NCBI RefSeq assembly: GCF_016463645.1
Contig: NZ_JAEMQX010000037.1
Location: forward strand, 1 to 32,327
DNA: 32,327 bases
Source of the DNA: Sphingopyxis sp.
GTDB taxonomy: Bacteria; Pseudomonadota; Alphaproteobacteria; Sphingomonadales; Sphingomonadaceae
Direction: 5' to 3'
Part shown: one piece after another, positions 15,875 to 23,517 of the stretch
How the letters are laid out: each line of letters opens with the position of its first letter
How positions within the stretch are numbered: the first letter of the stretch is position 1
The notes under the pieces: model-generated
Told to the model about the DNA's origin: nothing
The model's database searches: none
Seen by the model: only the letters and a program-made list of their open reading frames with translations
Made by a program: the position numbers and the translations under genes

Positions 15875-17541
15875 GGCGCGGTCGTCGCAGGCGTCAGCCC
15901 GTCGCGCAGCTTCGCCTCCAGCCGCGTCGCCATCTCCGCCTCGGCGAGCAGCGCCGCCGCACGCCAGTTGTAGCGGGCACGGAACTTCTGCCCCGCCTGC
16001 CAATAGGCATCGCCCAGATGTTCGACGATCACCGCATTTTCGGGTTCGCCCGCCTGCGCCTTTTCCAGCAGCTTGATCGCGTCTTCGGTGCGCCCGGTCA
16101 GGAAATAGGCCCAGCCGAGCGAGTCGGTGATGCTCGCATTCTGCGGCTCCCGTTGCCATGCCGCCTCGATGCGGGCGAGCGACTGCTTCACGTCCTTGCG
16201 CCGCTCGAGCGCCGAGTAGCCGGCGAAATTCAGGATCGACGCATCGCCGGGGCGCAGCGCGACCGCTTTCTCGATCAGCGGTGCGGCGCTCTCCCACCGG
16301 TCCGCCTGCAGCAGCAGTTCGGCGCGCGCGATCAGCAGCGTCCCACGGAGAGCCCTGTCGTCCTCGTCGTCGCCCAGCGCCGCTTCCAGCCGCTCATAGG
16401 CGCGCGCGGCGGCGGCCGGGTCGTTCGAGCGCCGCGCGATATCGGCGAGGCGGACGAGCAGGCTTCGCGCCGGATTGTCGTTCGCTGCGGTCTCGGCGAG
16501 CCTTGCCGCGGCGGGAAGGTCGCCCGCATCGGCCATCAACTCGGCGCGGCGCATGGCCAGAACCGGCGGCAAGGGAGCGCGTCCGGGCGCGAGCAGCGCC
16601 ATCGCGTCCGCTTCCTGCCCGTTGCGGTCGAGCGCCTCGACCAGCGTCGCCCGCACCGCCCAGTCCTGATCGTTCAGCCAATAGGCCGCGCGCGCGAACA
16701 GAAGGGGCAGTTTCGCGCTGCCGTTCGGCGTCCGCGCCAGCCCGTCCGCCAATATGCCGAGCCACGGGGCGGTCCCCGCGCGCGGCGTCGAAACCGGCTG
16801 ATCGGGCAGGAGCAGCATCGGGTCCTCGCGCTGCCCCGACGCGAGCGCGATCCGCCCGCGCAACCGCTCGGCGGCTGCGCCTTGTCCCGCCTTCTCCAGC
16901 GTCGCCGCGACGCGCAGGCCGACAAGCTGGCTCGTCCGGTCGGTGAGCGTGATACCGTCGGTCAGCGCCGCTGCGGCGGCGGCGCGCCTTGCCGCGATCT
17001 GCACGAGCGCGACCTGCAGCGTCAGCGCGGGCTCGGGCCGCGTGCGACTGTTCGCCGCGAGCAAATGCCGCTCGGGATAATCTTCGCGTGCGCCGACGTC
17101 GATCCACGCGTTCACCGTCGGCAGGATCAGCCGGGCGATCGTGTCCGCCCCCGCCTTGTCGGCGCGTCCCGCTGCATAGGCACGCGCGGCCTTCCAGTCC
17201 GACCGGCGCATCGCATCGACCATCAATACCAGTTGTGCGTCGAACCGGCGGTCGCCCGCCGCCCACAGCCGCAGTGCCGCCGCGCGTGCTGCATCGAGAT
17301 CGCCCGCCTCGATCGCCTGTTCGAGCATCCGCCCGCGAAGGCCGGGCAGTCCCGGCGCAAGGCTCGACACCGTGGTCAGTGCCGACAGGGCCGCGGCGGG
17401 CTCGCCGCCCTCTTCCGCCAGCCGCGCCCGCACGAGCGCATTGAGCGCCGCGCCATTGTCGTCGGCCGCCCGCGCCGGCACCGCTACCGTCAGCGTGCCG
17501 GCGATCAGGAACAGGTGGGCGAGCTTACATATTCGGATAAT
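15871..17541 (-). CDS. Exported tetratricopeptide-repeat protein
   Basis: An alanine- and leucine-rich alpha-helical repeat protein of about 556 residues. TPR-like helices run through the whole length and are clearest near the C-terminus, where ASILNFAGYSALERRKD, NASITDSLGWAYFLTGRTEDAIKLLEKAQ and NAVIVEHLGDAYWQAGQKFRARYNWRAAALL are consecutive repeats. Such proteins are scaffolds, often for envelope complexes. The first ordinary start is GTG at 17481, but that would cut off a well-formed signal peptide (positively charged end, hydrophobic core, then VPARA before ADDN). An ATT at 17539-17541 lies 5 nt after GGAGG (17547-17551) and starts the complete signal peptide, so I place the start there as an inference. 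This start lies inside the end of etfQO, and the stop overlaps ispE. Confidence 0.78.
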   Translation of the reverse strand: MIRICKLAHLFLIAGTLTVAVPARAADDNGAALNALVRARLAEEGGEPAAALSALTTVSSLAPGLPGLRGRMLEQAIEAGDLDAARAAALRLWAAGDRRFDAQLVLMVDAMRRSDWKAARAYAAGRADKAGADTIARLILPTVNAWIDVGAREDYPERHLLAANSRTRPEPALTLQVALVQIAARRAAAAAALTDGITLTDRTSQLVGLRVAATLEKAGQGAAAERLRGRIALASGQREDPMLLLPDQPVSTPRAGTAPWLGILADGLARTPNGSAKLPLLFARAAYWLNDQDWAVRATLVEALDRNGQEADAMALLAPGRAPLPPVLAMRRAELMADAGDLPAAARLAETAANDNPARSLLVRLADIARRSNDPAAAARAYERLEAALGDDEDDRALRGTLLIARAELLLQADRWESAAPLIEKAVALRPGDASILNFAGYSALERRKDVKQSLARIEAAWQREPQNASITDSLGWAYFLTGRTEDAIKLLEKAQAGEPENAVIVEHLGDAYWQAGQKFRARYNWRAAALLAEAEMATRLEAKLRDGLTPATTAP

Positions 17542-19180
17542 TGGGGCCTCCGCCGCCTTCGGGGGTGACCCAGTTGATATTCTGGGTCGGGTCCTTGATA
17601 TCGCAGGTCTTGCAGTGGACGCAATTCTGCGCGTTGATCACGAACTTCGGATCGCCCTCCGCCTCGCCGACGATCTCGTAGACTCCCGCCGGACAATAGC
17701 GCTGCGCCGGCTCGTCGAACATCGGCAGATTATATTCGACCGGGATCGACGGATCCTTGAGCTGCAGATGGACCGGCTGGTCCTCCTCGTGATTGGTGTT
17801 CGAAATGAACACCGACGACAGGCGATCGAAGGTCAGCACGCCGTCGGGCTTGGGATAGTCCGGTTTCGGCATGATGTCGGCGCGATAGAGGCTCTCGTTG
17901 TCGGGATGATGCTTCATCGTGAACGGAACCCTGATCTTCAGCGTTTCGAGCCACATCGTCATGCCCGACAGGATCGTGCCGAAGAAGTCCCCCCATTTCT
18001 CGACGAGCGGAAGGACGTTGCGGACGACGCTCAGCTCCTTCTTCACCCAGCTGTCGTCATAGGCCGCCTGATAGGCATCGAGCGTGTCGCCCGACCGGCC
18101 CGCGGTCACCGCCGCGAACGCCGCCTCGGCCGCCATCATGCCCGACTTCATCGCGGTGTGGCTGCCCTTGATGCGCGGGACGTTCAGGAAACCGGCGCTG
18201 TCGCCGATCAGCGCGCCGCCCGGGAAAGCGAGCTTCGGCACCGACTGGTAGCCGCCGTCGCTGATCGCGCGCGCGCCATAGGAAACGCGCTTGCCGCCCT
18301 TCAGTATCTTCGCGATCTCGGGATGCGTCTTCCACTTCTGCATCTCCTGGAACGGGGAGATGTGCGGATTGCGATAGTTGAGCCAGGTCACGAAACCCAA
18401 TGCGACCTGTCCGTTTGCCTGATGGTAGAGGAAGCCGCCGCCATTGGCATTCTCGTCGAGCGGCCAGCCCTGCGTATGGATCACCCGGCCCGCGGCATGG
18501 TTTTCGGGCTTGATGTCCCACAGTTCCTTGACGCCAAGGCCGTATACCTGCGGCTCGCAGTCGGCGTCGAGCGCGAACTGCGGCTTGATCATCTTGGTCA
18601 GATGGCCGCGCACACCCTCGGCGAAGAAGGTATATTTCGCATGGAGTTCGAGCCCGGGGGCATAGTCCGCCTTGTGGCTGCCGTCGCGCGCGACGCCCAT
18701 GTCGCCCGTCGCGACGCCTTTGACCGAGCCGTCCTCGTTGTAGAGGATTTCGGCGGCCGGGAATCCGGGAAAGATTTCGACCCCCAGCCCCTCGGCCTGC
18801 TCGGCGAGCCAGCGGCAGAGGTTGCCGAGACTCCCGGTATAGGTGCCGACATTGTGCATGAAGGGCGGCGTGATGATGTGCGGCAGGCTGAACTTCCTGC
18901 TCTTGGTGAGCACCCAGTGCTGATTGTCGTTCACCGGCACTTCGGCAAGCGGGCAGCCCTGCGTCCGCCATTCGGGGAGCAACTCGTCGAGCGCCTTCGG
19001 ATCGACAACCGCACCCGAAAGGATATGCGCGCCGACCTCGGACCCCTTTTCGAGAATGCAGACCGACAATTCGCTGCCCGCTTCATTGGCCAGCTGCTTG
19101 AGGCGGATCGCCGCCGAAAGTCCCGCCGGCCCCGCGCCGACGATGACCACGTCATAGGGCATCGATTCCCGTTCGCTCAC
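17525..19180 (-). CDS. Electron transfer flavoprotein-ubiquinone oxidoreductase
   Basis: A 551-residue membrane-associated flavoprotein that passes electrons from ETF (reduced by acyl-CoA and other dehydrogenases) to ubiquinone. DVVIVGAGPAGLSAAIRL is the FAD motif, and the C-terminal domain binds a [4Fe-4S] cluster through Cys496, Cys520, Cys523 and Cys526 (CVHCKTCDIKDP). The length matches bacterial ETF-QO. I prefer the GTG at 19178-19180, which has AAAGG about 8 nt upstream; an ATG seven codons later (MPYDVVIVG) and longer starts to 19261 are alternatives. It heads the etfQO-TPR-ispE-amidohydrolase operon and is divergent from the uracil-DNA-glycosylase-like gene across a 118-nt promoter region. 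Confidence 0.94.
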   Translation of the reverse strand: MSERESMPYDVVIVGAGPAGLSAAIRLKQLANEAGSELSVCILEKGSEVGAHILSGAVVDPKALDELLPEWRTQGCPLAEVPVNDNQHWVLTKSRKFSLPHIITPPFMHNVGTYTGSLGNLCRWLAEQAEGLGVEIFPGFPAAEILYNEDGSVKGVATGDMGVARDGSHKADYAPGLELHAKYTFFAEGVRGHLTKMIKPQFALDADCEPQVYGLGVKELWDIKPENHAAGRVIHTQGWPLDENANGGGFLYHQANGQVALGFVTWLNYRNPHISPFQEMQKWKTHPEIAKILKGGKRVSYGARAISDGGYQSVPKLAFPGGALIGDSAGFLNVPRIKGSHTAMKSGMMAAEAAFAAVTAGRSGDTLDAYQAAYDDSWVKKELSVVRNVLPLVEKWGDFFGTILSGMTMWLETLKIRVPFTMKHHPDNESLYRADIMPKPDYPKPDGVLTFDRLSSVFISNTNHEEDQPVHLQLKDPSIPVEYNLPMFDEPAQRYCPAGVYEIVGEAEGDPKFVINAQNCVHCKTCDIKDPTQNINWVTPEGGGGPNYPNM

Positions 19181-19261
19181 CGCAAATACCTTTCTGCCGT
19201 CCCTGCGCGGACATTCATCGCGTCCTGCGCTCATTCTGTCACGAATTGCGATGCCCGCCAA

Positions 19262-19277
19262 TTGACGCGCCCGTCAA
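19262..19277. promoter_or_regulatory. Palindrome TTGACG-N4-CGTCAA in a divergent promoter region
   Basis: Within the 118-nt gap between etfQO (-) and the uracil-DNA-glycosylase-like gene (+), TTGACG (19262-19267) and CGTCAA (19272-19277) form a perfect 6-bp inverted repeat with a CGCC spacer. Each arm also resembles a -35 hexamer, one for each direction. It could be a repressor operator, or two outward promoters that happen to meet; no convincing -10 hexamer is seen for either. Confidence 0.35.
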
Positions 19278-19298
19278 CTGTCTGTTTCAAACAAATTC

Positions 19299-20087
19299 AT
19301 GGGTGGGCGAAACTCTGCGTTGCTGGCGGAAAGCTATAGCGACTGGTGGTCACTGGCGGGCGTCGATGCGCTCGTCGGCGAGGAACCGGCGGGCTGGCTG
19401 GTCGTGCCGCCGGCAAATGACGCTGCGGCGGCCAAGCCGAAGCGCGTCATCGACATCGAACCGGAACTGCCGCCGCTTCCCGCCGCGCTCCAGCGTCAGG
19501 AGGCGCCTGAAGCCGCCGAACCCGAAGGACCGGTGGTCTTTCCGGACGATTGGAGCGAATTTCAGGGCTGGCTGGCCACCAGCGACGACGTACCCGGCAG
19601 CCAGTGGGATGCGCGCCGCGTGCTTCCCGTCGGTCAGGCGGGCGCACCGCTGATGCTGCTCACCGCCTGGCCCGAACTCGACGATCAACGGGACGGAACG
19701 CTTTTCTCCGGCGCAGCGGGCAGGCTGCTCGATGCGATGCTGGGGGCGATCGGGATGACGCGCGGCGATTGCTATGTCGCCAGCCTCGCCGTCACCCGCC
19801 CCGCCGGCGGCCGCTGCGACGGAACCGGGGCGGCCGGGCTTGACCGGCTCCTCTGGCATCATTTGCGGCTGGCGCGGCCGGGACGCCTGCTGCTGATCGG
19901 CAGCGATATCGTCCGGATGGCCGCCGGGGCGGCCCTGCCCGATGTGCGCGGAAAGTTACTCGATATTAACCAAGATGGCGCCAGGTTGGACGCGGTGGCA
20001 GTTGCGCATCCCGCGATGCTGCTGGCCCGGCCCGCCCAGAAAGCGGCTGCCTGGGATAGCCTGAAACTGTTCAACCGGGGACGTTGA
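19299..20087 (+). CDS. Uracil-DNA-glycosylase-like protein, degenerate
   Basis: A 262-residue protein resembling family 4-type uracil-DNA glycosylases. After an N-terminal helix (ALLAESYSDWWSLAGVD) and a proline-rich linker (about 55-80), the segment at 121-147 (DGTLFSGAAGRLLDAML) matches the family's G-x-PFVG-x-AG-x-LLD region, and HPAMLLARP (237-245) matches the HPS-x-LL motif. However, the upstream GEAPG-type catalytic stretch is replaced by LTAWPELD, and the only cysteines are Cys158 and Cys173, so the four-cysteine iron-sulfur site is absent. It may be a divergent glycosylase or a non-catalytic relative. It is followed 3 nt later by the transglycosylase gene, so it probably heads that operon. 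The ATG at 19299 has no clear Shine-Dalgarno. Confidence 0.72.
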   Translation: MGGRNSALLAESYSDWWSLAGVDALVGEEPAGWLVVPPANDAAAAKPKRVIDIEPELPPLPAALQRQEAPEAAEPEGPVVFPDDWSEFQGWLATSDDVPGSQWDARRVLPVGQAGAPLMLLTAWPELDDQRDGTLFSGAAGRLLDAMLGAIGMTRGDCYVASLAVTRPAGGRCDGTGAAGLDRLLWHHLRLARPGRLLLIGSDIVRMAAGAALPDVRGKLLDINQDGARLDAVAVAHPAMLLARPAQKAAAWDSLKLFNRGR

Positions 20088-20090
20088 CAG

Positions 20091-21854
20091 ATGCGGAATA
20101 TGACCAAGACCTTTGTTTCGACCGCCATTCTGGCGCTTTCGCTCGGTGCGGTACCGGCCTTGGCCGCCGATGCCGGAAACCGCGACTTCGTGTCCGCGCC
20201 ACAGACGGTGCCCGACATATTGTCGTCGAAGCAGAAGCAGCTTTACACGCAGGTGCTGACCGCGATCCGCGGCCAGCGCTGGGCCGAGGCCAGATCGCTG
20301 CTCGACGGCGCCGATAACGGCCCGCTCCATGATTTCCTGCGCGCCGAACTGCTCACCGCCGCGAACAGCCCGCGCGCCGAAGTCCCCGACATCATGCCGA
20401 TCCTTTCGCGCTCGCCCTGGCTGCCGCAGGCTGCCCAGCTCGGCCGCCTCGCGACCAAACGCGGCGCGACCGACCTGCCGACGCTTCCCTCCGAAGCGCG
20501 TCTCGCCTGGGCTGGCAGCGCGCCGCGCCGCCTCGGCGCCGACAGCGTCAGCGATCCCGCCGCCGCGCGCCTCGCAGCGTCGATCCCCGAACGGATCAGG
20601 AATGACGACCCCGCGGGCGCCGAAGCGCTGCTCAACGCGGCCACCGACCAGCTCAGCCCCGCAGCGCGTGCCGAATGGACGCAAAAGGTCGCCTGGTCCT
20701 ATTATATCGAAAATGACGATCAGAATGCGCTGCGTCTGTCGCTCGCCTGCACGGCCGGCGGCGGTGCCTGGGCGACGCAGGGTGCATGGGTGCAGGGTCT
20801 CGCCTCGTGGCGCCTGCGCGATTATCGCACCGCACTCGCCGCATTCGACCGCGTCGCGAAGGAAGCGCCAGACAGCGAACAGCGTGCCGCGGCCTATTAC
20901 TGGGCCTCGCGCGCCGCTGTCGCTGCGGGAGAGCCCGCGCTGGTACAGCCGCGCCTGCGCGCCGCTGCGGCCAATGAGGAAACCTTCTACGGCCTGCTCG
21001 CGGTCGAATCGCTGGGCGTGGAGGCCGCGAGCCAGCGCGAGAATGTCCGCGCCGATCGCAGCGCGTGGCGCGCGCTCGAAGACCTGCCGAACGTCCGCAT
21101 CGCGATGGCGCTCGCCGAGATCGGCGAGGATGTCTACGCAGGTCAGGCGCTGCGCCATCAGGCCCAGATCGGCAACGCCGACCAACATGCGCAGCTCATC
21201 GCCATGGCGGGCGCGCTCAGCCTGCCCGAAACGCAGCTTTATCTTGCCCACAACACGCCGCAGGGGCGCAGGCCTGCCGCGCAGGCCCGCTATCCGCAGC
21301 CCAAATGGGAGCCGAACGGTGGCTGGCGCGTCGATCCCGCGCTGGTCTTTGCCCACACGCTGCAGGAATCCCGCTTCCAGCGGGGCGTCGTGAGTCCGGC
21401 GGGCGCCACCGGCCTGATGCAGGTGCGCCCCGGCACGGCGCGCGACATCGTGCGTTGGGAAGGTGCGGTCGCTGCACTCGGCGACCTCAAGACCCCTGCG
21501 GTGAACATGGATCTCGGCCAGCGTTATCTTCAGTATCTGAGCCGCGATCCGTCGACCGGAGGCCAGCTACCCAAGGTGATCGCTGCCTATAACGCCGGTC
21601 CCGCGCCGATCGCGCGCTGGCAGACCGAGATCCGCGATAACGGCGATCCGTTGCTTTACATGGAATCGATCCCCTATTGGGAAACGCGCGGCTATGTCGG
21701 CATCGTGCTGCGCAACTACTGGATGTACGAGGCGCAGCAGGGCAAGCCGTCGGTCAGCCGCGCCGCACTGGCGCAGGGCAAATGGCCGCGCTTCCCCGAC
21801 GGCAAGGACCGCACCCGCCTGACGTGGGCGGGCGGCATGGCAAACGCCGACTGA
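20091..21854 (+). CDS. Soluble lytic murein transglycosylase
   Basis: A 587-residue periplasmic enzyme that cleaves the glycan strands of peptidoglycan to 1,6-anhydro ends. A signal peptide (about residues 1-27, ending ALA before ADAG) leads to a long alpha-superhelical domain and a C-terminal SLT domain from about residue 415. LQESRF carries the catalytic Glu426; SPAGATGLMQVRPGTA and IAAYNAGP are the following SLT motifs. The overall design matches Slt70-type enzymes. The ATG at 20091 is used; a second ATG at 20100 would shorten it by three residues. It is 3 nt after the upstream stop and 4 nt before moaB, so the three genes form one operon. Confidence 0.92.
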   Translation: MRNMTKTFVSTAILALSLGAVPALAADAGNRDFVSAPQTVPDILSSKQKQLYTQVLTAIRGQRWAEARSLLDGADNGPLHDFLRAELLTAANSPRAEVPDIMPILSRSPWLPQAAQLGRLATKRGATDLPTLPSEARLAWAGSAPRRLGADSVSDPAAARLAASIPERIRNDDPAGAEALLNAATDQLSPAARAEWTQKVAWSYYIENDDQNALRLSLACTAGGGAWATQGAWVQGLASWRLRDYRTALAAFDRVAKEAPDSEQRAAAYYWASRAAVAAGEPALVQPRLRAAAANEETFYGLLAVESLGVEAASQRENVRADRSAWRALEDLPNVRIAMALAEIGEDVYAGQALRHQAQIGNADQHAQLIAMAGALSLPETQLYLAHNTPQGRRPAAQARYPQPKWEPNGGWRVDPALVFAHTLQESRFQRGVVSPAGATGLMQVRPGTARDIVRWEGAVAALGDLKTPAVNMDLGQRYLQYLSRDPSTGGQLPKVIAAYNAGPAPIARWQTEIRDNGDPLLYMESIPYWETRGYVGIVLRNYWMYEAQQGKPSVSRAALAQGKWPRFPDGKDRTRLTWAGGMANAD

Positions 21855-21858
21855 CCGG

Positions 21859-22383
21859 ATGCCGATAGACGAGAGCCTCGCTTTCAAACCTGTCCGCATC
21901 GCGCTGCTGACGATCTCCGACAGCCGCAGCGCGGCCGACGACCGGTCGGGCGACCGGCTCGAGGAACTGCTGACGGGCGCGGGCCACATTCTCGCCGCGC
22001 GCGCGATCATCCGCGACGAGACCGCCCTGATCGTCTCGCGCCTCCACAACTGGATCGACGATCCGGACGTCGACGTCGTCATCACGACGGGCGGTACCGG
22101 CCTCACCGGGCGCGACGTGACGCCCGAGGCGCTGCACCGGCTCGACGGCAAGGATATCCCCGGCTTCGGCGAACTCTTCCGCTGGCTCAGCTTCCGGACG
22201 ATCGGCACCTCGACGATCCAGTCGCGCGCCTGCGCCGTCGTCGCGCGCGGTACCTATATTTTCGCGCTTCCCGGTTCCACCGGCGCGGTCACCGACGCCT
22301 GGGAAGGCATTTTGTCGACCCAGCTCGACAGCCGCCACAAGCCCTGCAACTTCGTCGAACTGATGCCGCGCCTGACCGAATAG
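21859..22383 (+). CDS. moaB: Molybdenum cofactor biosynthesis protein B
   Basis: A 174-residue MoaB/MogA-fold protein, expected to adenylylate molybdopterin or to act as a structural homologue of MogA. LTISDSRSAADDRSGD near the N-terminus, TTGGTGLTGRDVTPEA in the middle and ALPGSTGAV near the end are the family motifs. The length fits MoaB. It starts 4 nt after the transglycosylase stop. No other molybdenum cofactor genes are in the window. Seven nucleotides after its stop comes a LexA-like box that belongs to the next gene. Confidence 0.92.
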   Translation: MPIDESLAFKPVRIALLTISDSRSAADDRSGDRLEELLTGAGHILAARAIIRDETALIVSRLHNWIDDPDVDVVITTGGTGLTGRDVTPEALHRLDGKDIPGFGELFRWLSFRTIGTSTIQSRACAVVARGTYIFALPGSTGAVTDAWEGILSTQLDSRHKPCNFVELMPRLTE

Positions 22384-22389
22384 AGGTTT

Positions 22390-22404
22390 GTTCTTTATTT
22401 GTTC
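22390..22404 (+). promoter_or_regulatory. Probable LexA (SOS) box GTTC-N7-GTTC
   Basis: GTTCTTTATTTGTTC matches the direct-repeat LexA site of alphaproteobacteria (GTTC-N7-GTTC) exactly, with an A/T-rich centre. It sits in the 45-nt gap between the moaB stop and the chosen GTG start of the radical SAM gene, 24 nt before that start, where a repressor could block the promoter. By composition about one exact match would be expected by chance over both strands of the whole window, so the position is what makes it convincing. Confidence 0.6.
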
Positions 22405-22428
22405 CTGCCGGCGCGATATCCTTCGCCG

Positions 22429-23517
22429 GTGGAATCGATCAAACCCCTCCCCCCGATCGCAGGCCGCGGCGCACCGACCAACCTCCGCCCCACCCGCACG
22501 GGATCGGCCGAACGCGTCGCCGACGGCGACTGGCTCGACGCCGCCGAAGATATCGACGGCGAAGCGCCGCGCCTCCGCACGACGGTAACGGTCGAGCACC
22601 CGAAGACGATCATCGCGCGCAACACATCGCCCGACATCGGCTTCGACCGCTCGATCAACCCCTATCGCGGCTGCGAGCATGGCTGCATCTATTGTTTCGC
22701 GCGGCCGACGCACGCCTTCCACGATCTCTCGCCCGGCCTCGATTTCGAAAGCCGGCTGTTCGCAAAGCCCGATGCCGCCAAGCTGCTGCGCGCCGAGCTC
22801 GCGAGGCGGAATTACAAGGTTGCGCCGATCGCGATCGGCACCAACACCGACGGTTATCAGCCCATCGAGCGCGAATGGGGTATCACACGGTCGGTCGTCG
22901 AAGTGCTCGCCGAGACGCGGCACCCCCTGATCATCACGACCAAGTCCGATCGCGTTCTCCGCGACATCGACCTGCTCGCCGACATGGCACGCGACAATCT
23001 GGTCGGCGTCGCGGTCTCGGTCACTTCGCTCGATCCCAAAATAGCGCGCACGCTCGAACCGCGCGCGCCGCATCCCGGGCGCCGCCTCGCCGCGATCCGC
23101 CGGCTGATCGACGCGGGCGTGCCGACGCAGGTCAATATCTCGCCGATCATCCCCGCAATCACCGATCACGAGATCGAGGCGATCATGGCCGCTGCTGCCG
23201 GGGCGGGCGCGATCCGCGCCTCCTATATCCTCATGCGCCTGCCCTACGAGGTCGCGCCGCTCTTCCGCGCCTGGCTCGCCGCGCATTATCCCGACCGCGC
23301 CGACAAGGTCATGCACATGGTGCAGGATATCCGCGGCGGGCGCGACAACGACCCCGATTTCTTCACACGCATGCGCGGACACGGCGTCTGGGCGCAGCTC
23401 ATCCGCACCCGCGTCAAGCGTGCCGCGCGCGCGCATGGCATGGACCGGAGCTTCCCCCCGATCCGCAGCGATCTCTTCCGCCCGCCCGAACGCAACGGGC
23501 AGATGGAATTGTTCTAG
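22429..23517 (+). CDS. PA0069-family radical SAM protein
   Basis: A 362-residue radical SAM enzyme of the PA0069/Rv2578c group, distantly related to spore photoproduct lyase (SplB). CEHGCIYCF gives the three ligands of the [4Fe-4S] cluster (Cys82, Cys86, Cys89), followed by GTNTDGYQPIE, ITTKSDRVLRD, VSVTSLD and a C-terminal half with YILMRLPYEV typical of the group. The reaction is unknown; annotations as a DNA photolyase-like repair protein rest on similarity only. I prefer the GTG at 22429: the alternative TTG at 22399 lies inside the LexA-like box. No good Shine-Dalgarno is visible. The stop TAG shares a CTAG with the stop of the convergent acyl-CoA ligase gene. Confidence 0.85.
   Translation: MESIKPLPPIAGRGAPTNLRPTRTGSAERVADGDWLDAAEDIDGEAPRLRTTVTVEHPKTIIARNTSPDIGFDRSINPYRGCEHGCIYCFARPTHAFHDLSPGLDFESRLFAKPDAAKLLRAELARRNYKVAPIAIGTNTDGYQPIEREWGITRSVVEVLAETRHPLIITTKSDRVLRDIDLLADMARDNLVGVAVSVTSLDPKIARTLEPRAPHPGRRLAAIRRLIDAGVPTQVNISPIIPAITDHEIEAIMAAAAGAGAIRASYILMRLPYEVAPLFRAWLAAHYPDRADKVMHMVQDIRGGRDNDPDFFTRMRGHGVWAQLIRTRVKRAARAHGMDRSFPPIRSDLFRPPERNGQMELF

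Noticed and set aside
17372-19339. Open frame of 655 codons on the plus strand
   Set aside because: It is antisense to etfQO, which has an intact FAD motif and iron-sulfur cysteines.
22399-22428. TTG start at 22399 for the radical SAM gene
   Set aside because: It lies inside the LexA-like box and adds ten residues without family character; GTG at 22429 is preferred.
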